Below, piece by piece: positions 1 through 8,608 of a stretch of DNA of 64,000 nt. Location: assembly GCF_031326225.1 (NCBI RefSeq), contig NZ_CP133720.1, positions 124,001 to 188,000 on the forward strand, in the 5' to 3' direction. Source of the DNA: Undibacterium cyanobacteriorum (GTDB taxonomy: Bacteria > Pseudomonadota > Gammaproteobacteria > Burkholderiales > Burkholderiaceae_D). The notes beneath the pieces are model-generated. The model had not been told where the DNA came from. It made no database searches and was given only the letters and a program-made list of their open reading frames with translations. The position numbers and the translations under genes were made by a program. Position 1 is the first letter of the stretch. Each line of letters begins with the position of its first letter.

Positions 1-53
1 CTTTACAATGGCCTCTGAAAATTCCTCATCACAACTCTACACCCCATCAAACA

Positions 54-1373
54 ATGCTCAGTCTGAGTTTATCGTTCGTCTTCTGCGCTAGTTGTTGGTT
101 CCAACAGGATCCGACACAGGAGCCAGCTGTGTTACCTGTGACAAAAAAAGCCGAAATCGTAAAGCGAGGCATCTTACGCGTTGGTACCACCGGCGATTAC
201 AAACCGTTCAGCTATCGCGCCTCGGCAAATAGTCCTTTCGTCGGTGCCGATATAGAAATGGCGCAGCGTTTGGCTCGGCGTTTACAAGTGAAATTGGAAC
301 TCGTGCCGACCACATGGTCAGGTTTGATGCCAGATCTCGCTGCTGACAAATTTGATATCGCGATGGGTGGCATTTCGATCTCAGAAGAACGGGCAAAGCA
401 GGCCTACTTTTCTTTGCCCTATTTACGCGATGGCAAAACGCCGATCACGCGTTGTGATGAAGTGGCTCGCTATCAAAGCTTGGCGCAGATTGATCAAGCG
501 AGCACGAGGGTGATCGTCAATCCCGGTGGCACTAATCATAGTTTCGTCACGCAGAATATCAAGTCAGCGCAGGTGCAGGTCTACCCGGATAACAATACGA
601 TCTTCGATCAAATCGCTATCGGTAAGGCCGACGTGATGTTGACCGATGCTATTGAAGCGCGTCTGCAGCATGAACTTAAACCGAGTTTATGCGCGGTGCA
701 TCCCGAACAAACTTTTACCGTCTCCTTCAAAGCGTATTTGCTGCCGCAAGACAGGGAATGGAAAGCCTACGTCGATCAGTGGTTGCGCGAGGAAGCCAGC
801 GCACCAGAGCCAGAAACGAAGGTGTTGAATTTCAATGCCCACGTCGACAAGTGGCTACATCATCCATGGCCGCGCACGCATGCCGATGCGATTTCTTTTG
901 ATCCACTACGAGATTTGATGGTGCAACGTTTGAATTTGATGGAAGACGTCGCCAAACATAAATGGAATCAGGGTTTGCCGATTGAAGATCTGCAACGCGA
1001 ACAACAAGTGGTGGCAAACTTAGGCCAGCAAGCCGCGGCATTGGGCATCTCACCAGCGTGGGCTGAAGCCTTCTTCCGCGCTCAAATTGAAGCCGCCAAA
1101 CAATTACAAAGCGCCTACTTTGAGCAATGGCAGCGGCAAGGCATCACTAAGTTTGAAAACGTCGTTAGCCTCGAACAAGTGACGCGTCCCAAATTAGATC
1201 AACTCACTGGGCAACTCTTACAAGAACTGGCGCGGACTTGGCCTGGCTTGCTGGATCAGCGTCAACATTCACGGCTACTTGCCAGCATGCAGCGCATCAG
1301 CGCCAGCCAAGCGATCTCATCGGCGCTCCAAACCGCGCAGCAACCGCTCGTATCGACGCAAATAGCAAAGTAG
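54..1373 (+). CDS. pheC: Periplasmic cyclohexadienyl dehydratase-chorismate mutase fusion (PheC-AroQ gamma)
   Basis: Predicted to convert chorismate to prephenate and then prephenate or arogenate to phenylpyruvate or phenylalanine, outside the cytoplasm. Residues about 33-275 follow Pseudomonas-type PheC, a member of the SBP_bac_3 fold: TTGDYKPFSYR near 45-55, then YLRDGKTPIT, NPGGTN and MLTDAIEARLQ. Residues about 285-430 match the secreted gamma-class AroQ chorismate mutase, with an QRLNLMEDVAKHKW block, an IEDLQRE block and a Q-rich helix. The N-terminus is hydrophobic but lacks early Lys/Arg, and the frame stays open to the window edge, so the true start may lie upstream of base 1. A cytoplasmic version is less likely because both parent families are exported. 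The PheC half is very clear and the AroQ half clear. No amino-acid pathway neighbours are present. Confidence 0.88.
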   Translation: MLSLSLSFVFCASCWFQQDPTQEPAVLPVTKKAEIVKRGILRVGTTGDYKPFSYRASANSPFVGADIEMAQRLARRLQVKLELVPTTWSGLMPDLAADKFDIAMGGISISEERAKQAYFSLPYLRDGKTPITRCDEVARYQSLAQIDQASTRVIVNPGGTNHSFVTQNIKSAQVQVYPDNNTIFDQIAIGKADVMLTDAIEARLQHELKPSLCAVHPEQTFTVSFKAYLLPQDREWKAYVDQWLREEASAPEPETKVLNFNAHVDKWLHHPWPRTHADAISFDPLRDLMVQRLNLMEDVAKHKWNQGLPIEDLQREQQVVANLGQQAAALGISPAWAEAFFRAQIEAAKQLQSAYFEQWQRQGITKFENVVSLEQVTRPKLDQLTGQLLQELARTWPGLLDQRQHSRLLASMQRISASQAISSALQTAQQPLVSTQIAK

Positions 1374-1387
1374 ACATGGTGAGTACG

Positions 1388-1426
1388 CTTGAATTTCAGC
1401 ATGAAATTTAGCTTGAAATTCAGCTG
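1388..1426 (+). repeat. Three imperfect tandem copies of a ~12-bp unit
   Basis: Directly after pheC-aroQ, a unit resembling TTGAATTTCAGC occurs three times with small changes (TTGAATTTCAGC, ATGAAATTTAGC, TTGAAATTCAGC). The units are partly self-complementary, so a weak hairpin is possible. There is no T-tract. Function unknown. Confidence 0.45.
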
Positions 1427-1511
1427 TGGAATCGATGCTGAAATGGGAGATTTTGTTGGATAATATGCCATTGATATTGGCAATTTAAAATCTCTCCGAA
1501 AACGTCGCCGC

Positions 1512-2753
1512 ATGCATACCGAAGCTCTTTCCGCGCGTCAATTGACGCCACTGGCCTACCATCTTGAACTTGCTGATTTCTTGATGCGACAAGAACCTGA
1601 GGTTTGGCGATGGGAAGCAGCCAAAGATCAGCCACAACACACCCAAAGTGAAGAAGCTCAGGCGCAACGTGATGCTCTGAGAATTGAGCTACTGCGAGAT
1701 TCGTATCGAATTCCTAGTGATTCTCATCCCAGCATTCACGCATGCCTACAGCGTGCCATGCAGCATTTAGGGATCCATGTGCCCGCCAATCTTTACCAAT
1801 CGAGCGCCTTGGAAAGCAATGCCAGCTTAGTCTTCGTGCCCGGTGAAGTACACATTATTTTGCATGGTCGCTTGTTAGAGCAAATGTCGGAAGAGGAGTT
1901 GACTGCCATCTTCGGTCATGAGCTAGCGCATTATGTATTGTGGACCTGTGAGGGTGGTAAGTTTCACGTGGTCGAGCGTATTTTGCGCGGAGCCTTAGAG
2001 AGCGATTACCAACAACCCCAAGTACGGGAATCCTACCGGCGCTATTTACTCCATACCGAACTATTTGCCGATCGTGGTAGTGCGATGGCTGTTGGTGCGG
2101 TCGAGCCAGCGGTTGCCGCTCTCGTGAAAGCGCATACCGGCATTAATCACGTCGATGCTAAGGCCTATCTGCAACAAGCCGAGGAGATCGCGCAGGCCGC
2201 CCAAGAAAAAAGTGAGGCCTATACCCATCCAGAAGCTTACTTGCGGGCCCGAGCTTTGATGCAATGGTGGGAAGGTCATGATGGTGCTGATCAGTGGATT
2301 CGCGAGCAACTGCAAGGTCGGATTGAGCTGGAGGCGCTTGATTTCCTGCAGCAGCAGGAGTTGCAGGTGATGGTGCGCCGCTACTTGAGTGCATTTTTGC
2401 ATGGCACCGCTTTTGTTAGCGATGCGGTGACAGCTCAACTGCGTCATCTCTTTCCCGATTGGCGTGCGAATGAACCGATGATGGATTGTCAGGCGGTATT
2501 GGACTGCAAGATTGATGGCGGAGTGAAACGCTTGTTAAACGCCTTGATGATGGATTTATGTTTGGCCGATCCTGATCAACAAGACGCTATGCTGCATCAT
2601 GCTCTTCAGCATGCGATCCGTTTAGAGAGTCTGGATGACTTGATCGTGAATCTACGGCGCGATGTGGGGTTGAATAAACGAGAGATTGATAAATTGAGTA
2701 AAAAAGCACAAGCAGAAGTGAATGCGTCTACTAAATCAGGAGTCCGCGCATGA
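1512..2753 (+). CDS. M48-like zinc metalloprotease, cytoplasmic, first gene of the helicase operon
   Basis: The HELAH motif at residues 136-140 supplies two zinc ligands and the catalytic Glu. HTELFAD at about 181-187 gives a probable third ligand (E183), as in M48-like (gluzincin) proteases. No signal peptide or membrane helix is visible, so it probably acts in the cytoplasm, unlike HtpX or BepA. The remaining ~200 residues are helical and unrecognised. Its last four bases overlap the start of the DUF4011 helicase gene (ATGA), which implies translational coupling. The ribosome site before ATG 1512 is weak and 138 bp of non-coding DNA precede it, so the promoter is probably there. The substrate is unknown. 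The coupling suggests it processes or regulates the helicase or a partner, but that is inference. Confidence 0.8.
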   Translation: MHTEALSARQLTPLAYHLELADFLMRQEPEVWRWEAAKDQPQHTQSEEAQAQRDALRIELLRDSYRIPSDSHPSIHACLQRAMQHLGIHVPANLYQSSALESNASLVFVPGEVHIILHGRLLEQMSEEELTAIFGHELAHYVLWTCEGGKFHVVERILRGALESDYQQPQVRESYRRYLLHTELFADRGSAMAVGAVEPAVAALVKAHTGINHVDAKAYLQQAEEIAQAAQEKSEAYTHPEAYLRARALMQWWEGHDGADQWIREQLQGRIELEALDFLQQQELQVMVRRYLSAFLHGTAFVSDAVTAQLRHLFPDWRANEPMMDCQAVLDCKIDGGVKRLLNALMMDLCLADPDQQDAMLHHALQHAIRLESLDDLIVNLRRDVGLNKREIDKLSKKAQAEVNASTKSGVRA

Positions 2754-5700
2754 GCTCCAATGTGACGGTCGGACTTGAGAATACAGCGCGTGCAGGCCTG
2801 AAACCTTCTGCTACTTTGCAGGAATTGCTGGAAGCACAGGCTGGCGCTCCCTTGTTGAATGACGATGTCGTGCTGTTGGCTGTGCCTCTGTTCGAACAGC
2901 TTGCGGCTTTACATGAAGCTGGCAAGGTGGGACAACTTGATGCGGGTGGCATTGTCGTTGCTGCGCATGGCGGATTGGCCCTGAAAGCTAGTGCGGGCCT
3001 GGAACCTAGCATGAGTTTGGAGCGTATTCATCGCATTCAACCGCGCATGCATTCCCACTTAAATATTATCGGTGAAGTGCGGCGAAGCACGACTGATTTT
3101 GGCGTGAGTGAGGAAAGTCTTGAGGTGCAAGACGATGTGCACGCACCCATCACACGTCCGGTCTACTTGCCTGGTCCTCTTAGTTGGGAGCAATGCCTCG
3201 GTCACCATGACGAATCGACCGATATTTTTATGCTCGGTTTGGTCCTTGCAAGCGTGAGTTGCGGCCTTGATTTTTCTGATCTCGATGATGTGCGTCGTTT
3301 TGCGACTAGCCGCGCTAATCTTTTCTTATTGAACTCTTCGCTTCATCCGGTCATCGCACAGCTGATCGTGGAGATGACAGAGCTCAATCGTCACGAACGT
3401 GCCACCGACTTGCGTGCACTGTCTAAGCGTTTGCGTCATTGGCGAGAGCAGAATAATGAAGGCACGGTACAAAGTGCCTTGGCTGGTCTGCAAGGCGCTC
3501 AGAATCGGCGCGGTGCCGTACTGACGCATTTACGCGACCGTCTGTTTGATTTAAGTAAGCGTAATCGCCTGTTGTACTACAAGCCGACTACCGCCACGGT
3601 CAATTTAACGATTGCTAGCGTGCCTTTGGTCTTGCAAGTCGAGCGCATAAAGATTGAGGACCTGTGCACGTGGAATCACAAGTTTTCCAGTGAAGTCTTG
3701 TCGGGCAAAAGTTTATCTCTGCAGAACTATCTGCGTTTTGAAGATCAAGTGTATCTGCCTGCATCATTAGATCATTTGATTGCAGACGTGAAGCGCGATC
3801 AAAACGAATACGGTTTCAGTAATTTGCGTTTAGTGATGGCGTTTTTACGTTGGCATAATTTGAAGGAAAACCCAGACGAGCGAATCACTTCACCTCTTCT
3901 TTGGTTGCCCGCAGAATTGAGCAAGCGCAAAGGAGTGCGCGACCACTATCAATTGCAATGTTCAAGCACTGAAGCGGAATTCAATCCTGTGCTCAGACAT
4001 CAACTGAACCAACTGTATGGTATTCAACTTCCGGAAAGAATTGATCTCGACAAGATCAGTATTGAAGAGATCCACGCTGATATTGAGCGCCAGATTCAGT
4101 TGACCGAAAAGAGTATTGCTCTACGCTTAATCCAGAAGCCATCGATACGCCTCGTGCACCAGAAAGCCCAGCAACGTTTGGCGCAATTTAGACGTACACG
4201 TCCACGGCGCTTGCAAAAAACGGAGGCTGGCGCTGCCTTGCCAGCGTTTAGCTATGCGAAGGAAGACTATCGACCACTCGGTCGCGCCTTGTTCGAACAG
4301 TGGGTTCGTGCCAAACCCTTGCCGCAGCGCTTCGATGCAGGCGCTCCACCGGTACCAACTACCTCACATATGGTGCCAGCCTTGGCAGAAGAGCGTATGG
4401 GCTACACACTCGATGAGCAGGAAGGACATCGCTATGCGTGGGACTTTGATCTGACCCAAGTCAGCTTGGCGAATTTCAACTATCGCAAAATGTCTTTGGT
4501 GCGCGACTACGCGCAGTTATTGGAAACACCAGCGAATAACCCAGCCTTTGATCGCGTCTTTTCGATTCAGCCTCGTGAGTATGATCAGGAAGAGGTCGAA
4601 GCCTTGGCTTTCGATCAGCAGTGGAATGTCGCCTCCTCAGATGCCACTCAAAATGCGGCGATTAGTCTCGCGCGCGATGCACGCAGCTTTATTGTTCAAG
4701 GGCCGCCTGGTACAGGCAAATCGCAAACCATCACGAACCTGATTGCCGATTACCTTGGGCGCGGCAAACGTGTGCTGTTCGTGTGTGAGAAGCGGGCTGC
4801 ATTAGACGTGGTTTTTTATCGGCTCAAGCAAAGTGGCCTCGACCGACTGTGTAGCTTAATTCATGATTCTCAAGGGGATAAAAAGGCCTTCATCGCAGAT
4901 CTCAAATCGTGTTATGAGACTTGGATGAACGAGGAAGATCGACACCCTGAGTTGCGTACTCAACGCCAAATTTTGGTGAATGAGCTACAGGCTTATCATG
5001 ACTTACTGGCGGATTTCGAAGAAGTCATGGGGCAAGTCGATGCTGATTTAGGGATGTCGGCGAGAGCACTTTTGCGCCGTATGGTCTCTCTCCCTCAGCC
5101 AGCAGAGATCACGCTGGCACAACGCGAAGCGCTGCCAAGTTTGGCGGCCTGGGATGCTCACGCTGAACTGATTGAGCGCATTCATCGTGCCATGCGCGAA
5201 CACTTTGGTCTCGATAGTCTGGCGGCGCATCCTTTCTCTCAATTGTGTGCGAATGCTGTTGCCGATGAAAATGCCTATGCGCGTTTAGAGACTATGTGTG
5301 AGAAGGTCGAGCAGTTGTTAGACCAGATCGAGCCGACCATAGCGGCTTTAACGGCGATCTTCGATGAAGATGCTGGCCTCTCGCATCTCATACAAATTGC
5401 ACGACACTGCGATCATCTGTTTGCCACAAAATTAGCAAATCATCTTGATGTATTAGAAATTGGATCGGCATCGCATCGTGCCTTTCAAGAAAAGTGGAAA
5501 CGGTTTTCACAAGAACAAGTGCGTTTGCAGCAGCTCGAGTCTGATAATCAACATTGGCGCGACCGCTTGTCTCCGATGGATACCGAGTCCGCTTTAGGAT
5601 TGGCGCGACGCGTTGAAACATCGCTGTTGCGGTGGCTGCAACCAGCTTGGTGGAAGTTGCGTCAAGTTTTGCAGCAACGATATGATTTTTCTCAGCACGC

Positions 5701-8269
5701 GATGCCGCCGAGCTATGTGAGTGTGCTGGAGAAATTGCAGGCCGAACATCAGCAACGTGAGCATCTCCAGAAGCTACAACAAGCGGAGGCCGAGCATTTC
5801 GGTGTCGCCGATATCGATGGGTTTTTGCGAGCGGTGCAATCTGCTGAAGCTGCATGTATCAACGACGCAGCGTTTCTAGAGCTACTTAAGCGACTTAGGA
5901 AACAGGGTCAGCCTGATGTGATGGCGAGTCAAGGAGCTCGCTTATTGCCGCTGCTAGAAACCTTGCAACAAGCATGTCAAACCTCGGAGCAGCATGTTGA
6001 TGTGATGCGTTTATCGAGTATCGGTGAATTGCATCGAGACTTGCGAGAATCATTGGAAGAATTGCCAGAGCTGTTGCCTATCCTCAGGTCAGTGCATCAA
6101 ATTGATCCAGCATCAGCAGTACTGATTTGTGAAATTAATCAAGCTCCATCGGGCTTAACATCCCTAGTGCTGAGTCAAGCTTGGGCACGTTTGCAACGCG
6201 CCAACCCTGCGCTTGCCAAGTTTAATGGTGCTTGTTTAGCGCAGGCGGTTGAGCAACTTTCAAAGCGACAAAATGAGTTCTTACGATGCAATGCTGAAAT
6301 GATCTTGGCGCATTCGCACGCCAAATTTTTAGATCACGTTCGCACCTCGAGTTTGTCGGCAACACAACTCGACCAAGCCGGGAAGGCTTTGAAAAAGATC
6401 TATTCGACTGGCCGTCGCGAGTTGGAACATGAGTTTGCGAAATCGATGCGCTATCGCTCCATACGAGATTTGGCGGACCAAGAAACTGGATTGGTGATTC
6501 GCGACTTGAAGCCGGTTTGGCTGATGAGTCCTTTATCGGTCTCTGATACATTGCCGCTGGAACATGACTTATTCGATGTCGTCATTTTTGATGAGGCTAG
6601 TCAAATTCCAACGGAAGAAGCGGTCCCTGCACTGAGCCGCGCGCAACAAATCATTGTGGTCGGTGACGAAATGCAACTCCCACCAACCAAGTTTTTCGGT
6701 ACGACCGCCGACGAAGAAGATGAACTGATCGTCGAAGAAGATGGTGAGCAGTACGCCATTTCTTTGGACTCTGAAAGCTTGCTCAATCAAGCCGCGCGCA
6801 ATCTGAGCGCAACCATGTTAGCTTGGCATTACCGCAGTCGGCATGAGGCCTTGATTGGGTTTTCGAATGCGGCGTTTTATGATGGCCGTTTAGTGACCGT
6901 GCCTGAACGCATGCTGCGTAGCGAAACCGAACAAACCTTTGTGTGTACAGCGCAAATCGAGCAAGCGCAAACGGGTGTTGATTACTTGTTGTCGCGCCCC
7001 ATCAGTTTTCATAAGTTACAAGATGGCGTGTATGTCGAACGAAGGAATGAACCTGAGGCGCGTTATATCGCTTTATTGGTGCGCGAACTTCTTGAGAATG
7101 AAACCGGTAAGAGTATTGGCATCGTAGCGTTCTCCGAGGCCCAACAGTCTGCGATTGAAGCGGCATTGACGAGTTTGGCTGAAGACGATGCTGACTTTGC
7201 GATCCGTTTAGAAAACGAATATGTGCGTACCGACGATGATCAATTTAACGGCTTGTTCGTGAAGAACCTCGAGAACGTACAAGGCGACGAACGCGATATT
7301 ATCATCCTTAGCATTTGTTACGCGCCCGGTCGAGATGGCAAGATGTTGATGAATTTCGGTCCTATCAATCAACGCGGTGGCGAGAAACGATTGAATGTGA
7401 TTTTTAGCCGCGCTCGTTATCGGATGGCCGTTGTCAGCACGATCGAAGCCGAGGCGATTACCAATGTTCATAATGATGGTGCTTTGGCTTTACGAAATTT
7501 CTTACAATTTGCCAAAGCGAGTTCGCTCGGCCAGACACGTCAAGCGCAAAGCATTCTGGGCTCGCTTACCCAAGGCGCGCGTCGTAGTTTTGCGCACGAA
7601 GTGCCCTTGGATTTGATTCGCGATGAGATTGGTGCGGCATTACGTGAGCGTGGTTATGCGGTCGATCTCCATGTCGGTAGTTCGCAATTCCGTTGTGATA
7701 TCGCCGTCAAGGATCATGAGGCGGGTGGATATGTGCTGGGGATCTTGTTGGACAGCCCGCACCGCCAAGTTCACAACGTCGTTGAACGCTATGTCTTCCA
7801 ACCACAAATCCTGCGCCAGTTTGGCTGGCAAGTACTCGATTTGCCAAGCAAGGATTGGCTGCATGATCGTCAGAACGTCTTACATCGCATCGAATGTGTG
7901 TTGACCAAACAAGAAGATCCTGCCCTGTTTGTAGAGCTTGGTCCTTTGGTCACTATCAAGTCGCTGCCGCCTTCTCAAGAGCAAAGCGAAGCCCCTGCAG
8001 CGGCGCCACAAGATCTCGCTAGCAGCGGTAGTGATGCGGATGTTCAGTCAAGTGAGCAACGTTACCTGCGCTTCGAACAAGGAAGTTCCAATAAGTTTTG
8101 GCAAGCCTGTTTGAAAGGCTGCGAGCTACAAATCAGCTATGGCCGTATCGGCACCAAGGGCCAGCAATTAACGAAGCAATTTGATACGCCAGAACGTACC
8201 CGCAAAGAGATGGAAAAATTAGTTGCTGAGAAGCTGCGTAAGGGCTATGTTGATGGAGCACCCAACTAG
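2750..8269 (+). CDS. Giant DUF4011 superfamily-1 helicase with C-terminal nuclease-like and WGR domains
   Basis: Length 1839 residues. The region around residues 255-460 (LRDRLFDLSKRNRLLYY) is a DUF4011 type domain. The SF1 helicase core follows, with Walker A GPPGTGKS at 651-658, Walker B IFDEAS near 1279-1284, GDEMQLPP, an AWHYRSRHEALI block and VQGDERD near the C-terminal RecA domain. Residues about 1610-1720 resemble the Vsr/PD-(D/E)XK-like domain that ends this family (D1650, then GILLD where relatives usually have GIECD). A WGR-like nucleic-acid-binding domain closes the protein (YGRIG at 1797-1801, Tyr replacing the usual Trp). Large DUF4011-helicase-nuclease proteins occur in phage-defence contexts. 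A defence role is inferred here; RNA or DNA remodelling for other purposes remains possible. It overlaps the protease gene by 4 bp. Confidence 0.85.
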   Translation: MSSNVTVGLENTARAGLKPSATLQELLEAQAGAPLLNDDVVLLAVPLFEQLAALHEAGKVGQLDAGGIVVAAHGGLALKASAGLEPSMSLERIHRIQPRMHSHLNIIGEVRRSTTDFGVSEESLEVQDDVHAPITRPVYLPGPLSWEQCLGHHDESTDIFMLGLVLASVSCGLDFSDLDDVRRFATSRANLFLLNSSLHPVIAQLIVEMTELNRHERATDLRALSKRLRHWREQNNEGTVQSALAGLQGAQNRRGAVLTHLRDRLFDLSKRNRLLYYKPTTATVNLTIASVPLVLQVERIKIEDLCTWNHKFSSEVLSGKSLSLQNYLRFEDQVYLPASLDHLIADVKRDQNEYGFSNLRLVMAFLRWHNLKENPDERITSPLLWLPAELSKRKGVRDHYQLQCSSTEAEFNPVLRHQLNQLYGIQLPERIDLDKISIEEIHADIERQIQLTEKSIALRLIQKPSIRLVHQKAQQRLAQFRRTRPRRLQKTEAGAALPAFSYAKEDYRPLGRALFEQWVRAKPLPQRFDAGAPPVPTTSHMVPALAEERMGYTLDEQEGHRYAWDFDLTQVSLANFNYRKMSLVRDYAQLLETPANNPAFDRVFSIQPREYDQEEVEALAFDQQWNVASSDATQNAAISLARDARSFIVQGPPGTGKSQTITNLIADYLGRGKRVLFVCEKRAALDVVFYRLKQSGLDRLCSLIHDSQGDKKAFIADLKSCYETWMNEEDRHPELRTQRQILVNELQAYHDLLADFEEVMGQVDADLGMSARALLRRMVSLPQPAEITLAQREALPSLAAWDAHAELIERIHRAMREHFGLDSLAAHPFSQLCANAVADENAYARLETMCEKVEQLLDQIEPTIAALTAIFDEDAGLSHLIQIARHCDHLFATKLANHLDVLEIGSASHRAFQEKWKRFSQEQVRLQQLESDNQHWRDRLSPMDTESALGLARRVETSLLRWLQPAWWKLRQVLQQRYDFSQHAMPPSYVSVLEKLQAEHQQREHLQKLQQAEAEHFGVADIDGFLRAVQSAEAACINDAAFLELLKRLRKQGQPDVMASQGARLLPLLETLQQACQTSEQHVDVMRLSSIGELHRDLRESLEELPELLPILRSVHQIDPASAVLICEINQAPSGLTSLVLSQAWARLQRANPALAKFNGACLAQAVEQLSKRQNEFLRCNAEMILAHSHAKFLDHVRTSSLSATQLDQAGKALKKIYSTGRRELEHEFAKSMRYRSIRDLADQETGLVIRDLKPVWLMSPLSVSDTLPLEHDLFDVVIFDEASQIPTEEAVPALSRAQQIIVVGDEMQLPPTKFFGTTADEEDELIVEEDGEQYAISLDSESLLNQAARNLSATMLAWHYRSRHEALIGFSNAAFYDGRLVTVPERMLRSETEQTFVCTAQIEQAQTGVDYLLSRPISFHKLQDGVYVERRNEPEARYIALLVRELLENETGKSIGIVAFSEAQQSAIEAALTSLAEDDADFAIRLENEYVRTDDDQFNGLFVKNLENVQGDERDIIILSICYAPGRDGKMLMNFGPINQRGGEKRLNVIFSRARYRMAVVSTIEAEAITNVHNDGALALRNFLQFAKASSLGQTRQAQSILGSLTQGARRSFAHEVPLDLIRDEIGAALRERGYAVDLHVGSSQFRCDIAVKDHEAGGYVLGILLDSPHRQVHNVVERYVFQPQILRQFGWQVLDLPSKDWLHDRQNVLHRIECVLTKQEDPALFVELGPLVTIKSLPPSQEQSEAPAAAPQDLASSGSDADVQSSEQRYLRFEQGSSNKFWQACLKGCELQISYGRIGTKGQQLTKQFDTPERTRKEMEKLVAEKLRKGYVDGAPN

Positions 8270-8314
8270 AGATTGCATCGATGGTGCAAAGCTCAATTGA
8301 AGAAAGAGGTCAGC

Positions 8315-8605
8315 ATGGAAATGAAAAAAATCAACGCCGGCAAACTACGCGCGATCGGTTACGACGTCAAAGAGCGTATCTTACGTGTCGAATTCGATGA
8401 TGGTACCGCGATCGATTATTCTGGCGTTGGCAACGAAACCTGGCGCCGCTTTTCTGGTGCGTCTTCGAGCGCGATGTGGAGTTTTTACCGCGACAATATC
8501 GAAGAAGAATTTCATGGAAAGCGTGGTCGAGCGACACCGAATGCCGCCGCGAATCGTGCGGCTTTGGATGCTTTGTTTGGTGGGCCTAGTGAGGACAAGG
8601 AATAG
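8315..8605 (+). CDS. KTSC domain protein
   Basis: A 96-residue protein. Residues 9-70 form a KTSC domain (IGYDVKERILRVEFDDGTAIDYSGV, then a ...SSAMWSFYRDNIEEEF-like end), a short fold related to the C-terminus of lysyl-tRNA synthetase and suspected of nucleic-acid binding. The start at 8315 is chosen because AGAAAGAGG lies just upstream; the in-frame codon at 8273 has no ribosome site. It follows the helicase by 45 bp and precedes the DUF3592 gene by 3 bp, so it belongs to the same transcript. The tail after residue 70 is Ala/Arg rich. The function in this cluster is unknown. Confidence 0.75.
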   Translation: MEMKKINAGKLRAIGYDVKERILRVEFDDGTAIDYSGVGNETWRRFSGASSSAMWSFYRDNIEEEFHGKRGRATPNAAANRAALDALFGGPSEDKE

Positions 8606-8608
8606 ATC

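Noticed and set aside
5388..5855. 155-codon minus-strand frame inside the helicase gene
   Set aside because: Complete overlap with a very clear coding gene and poor protein-like composition, so it is a shadow.
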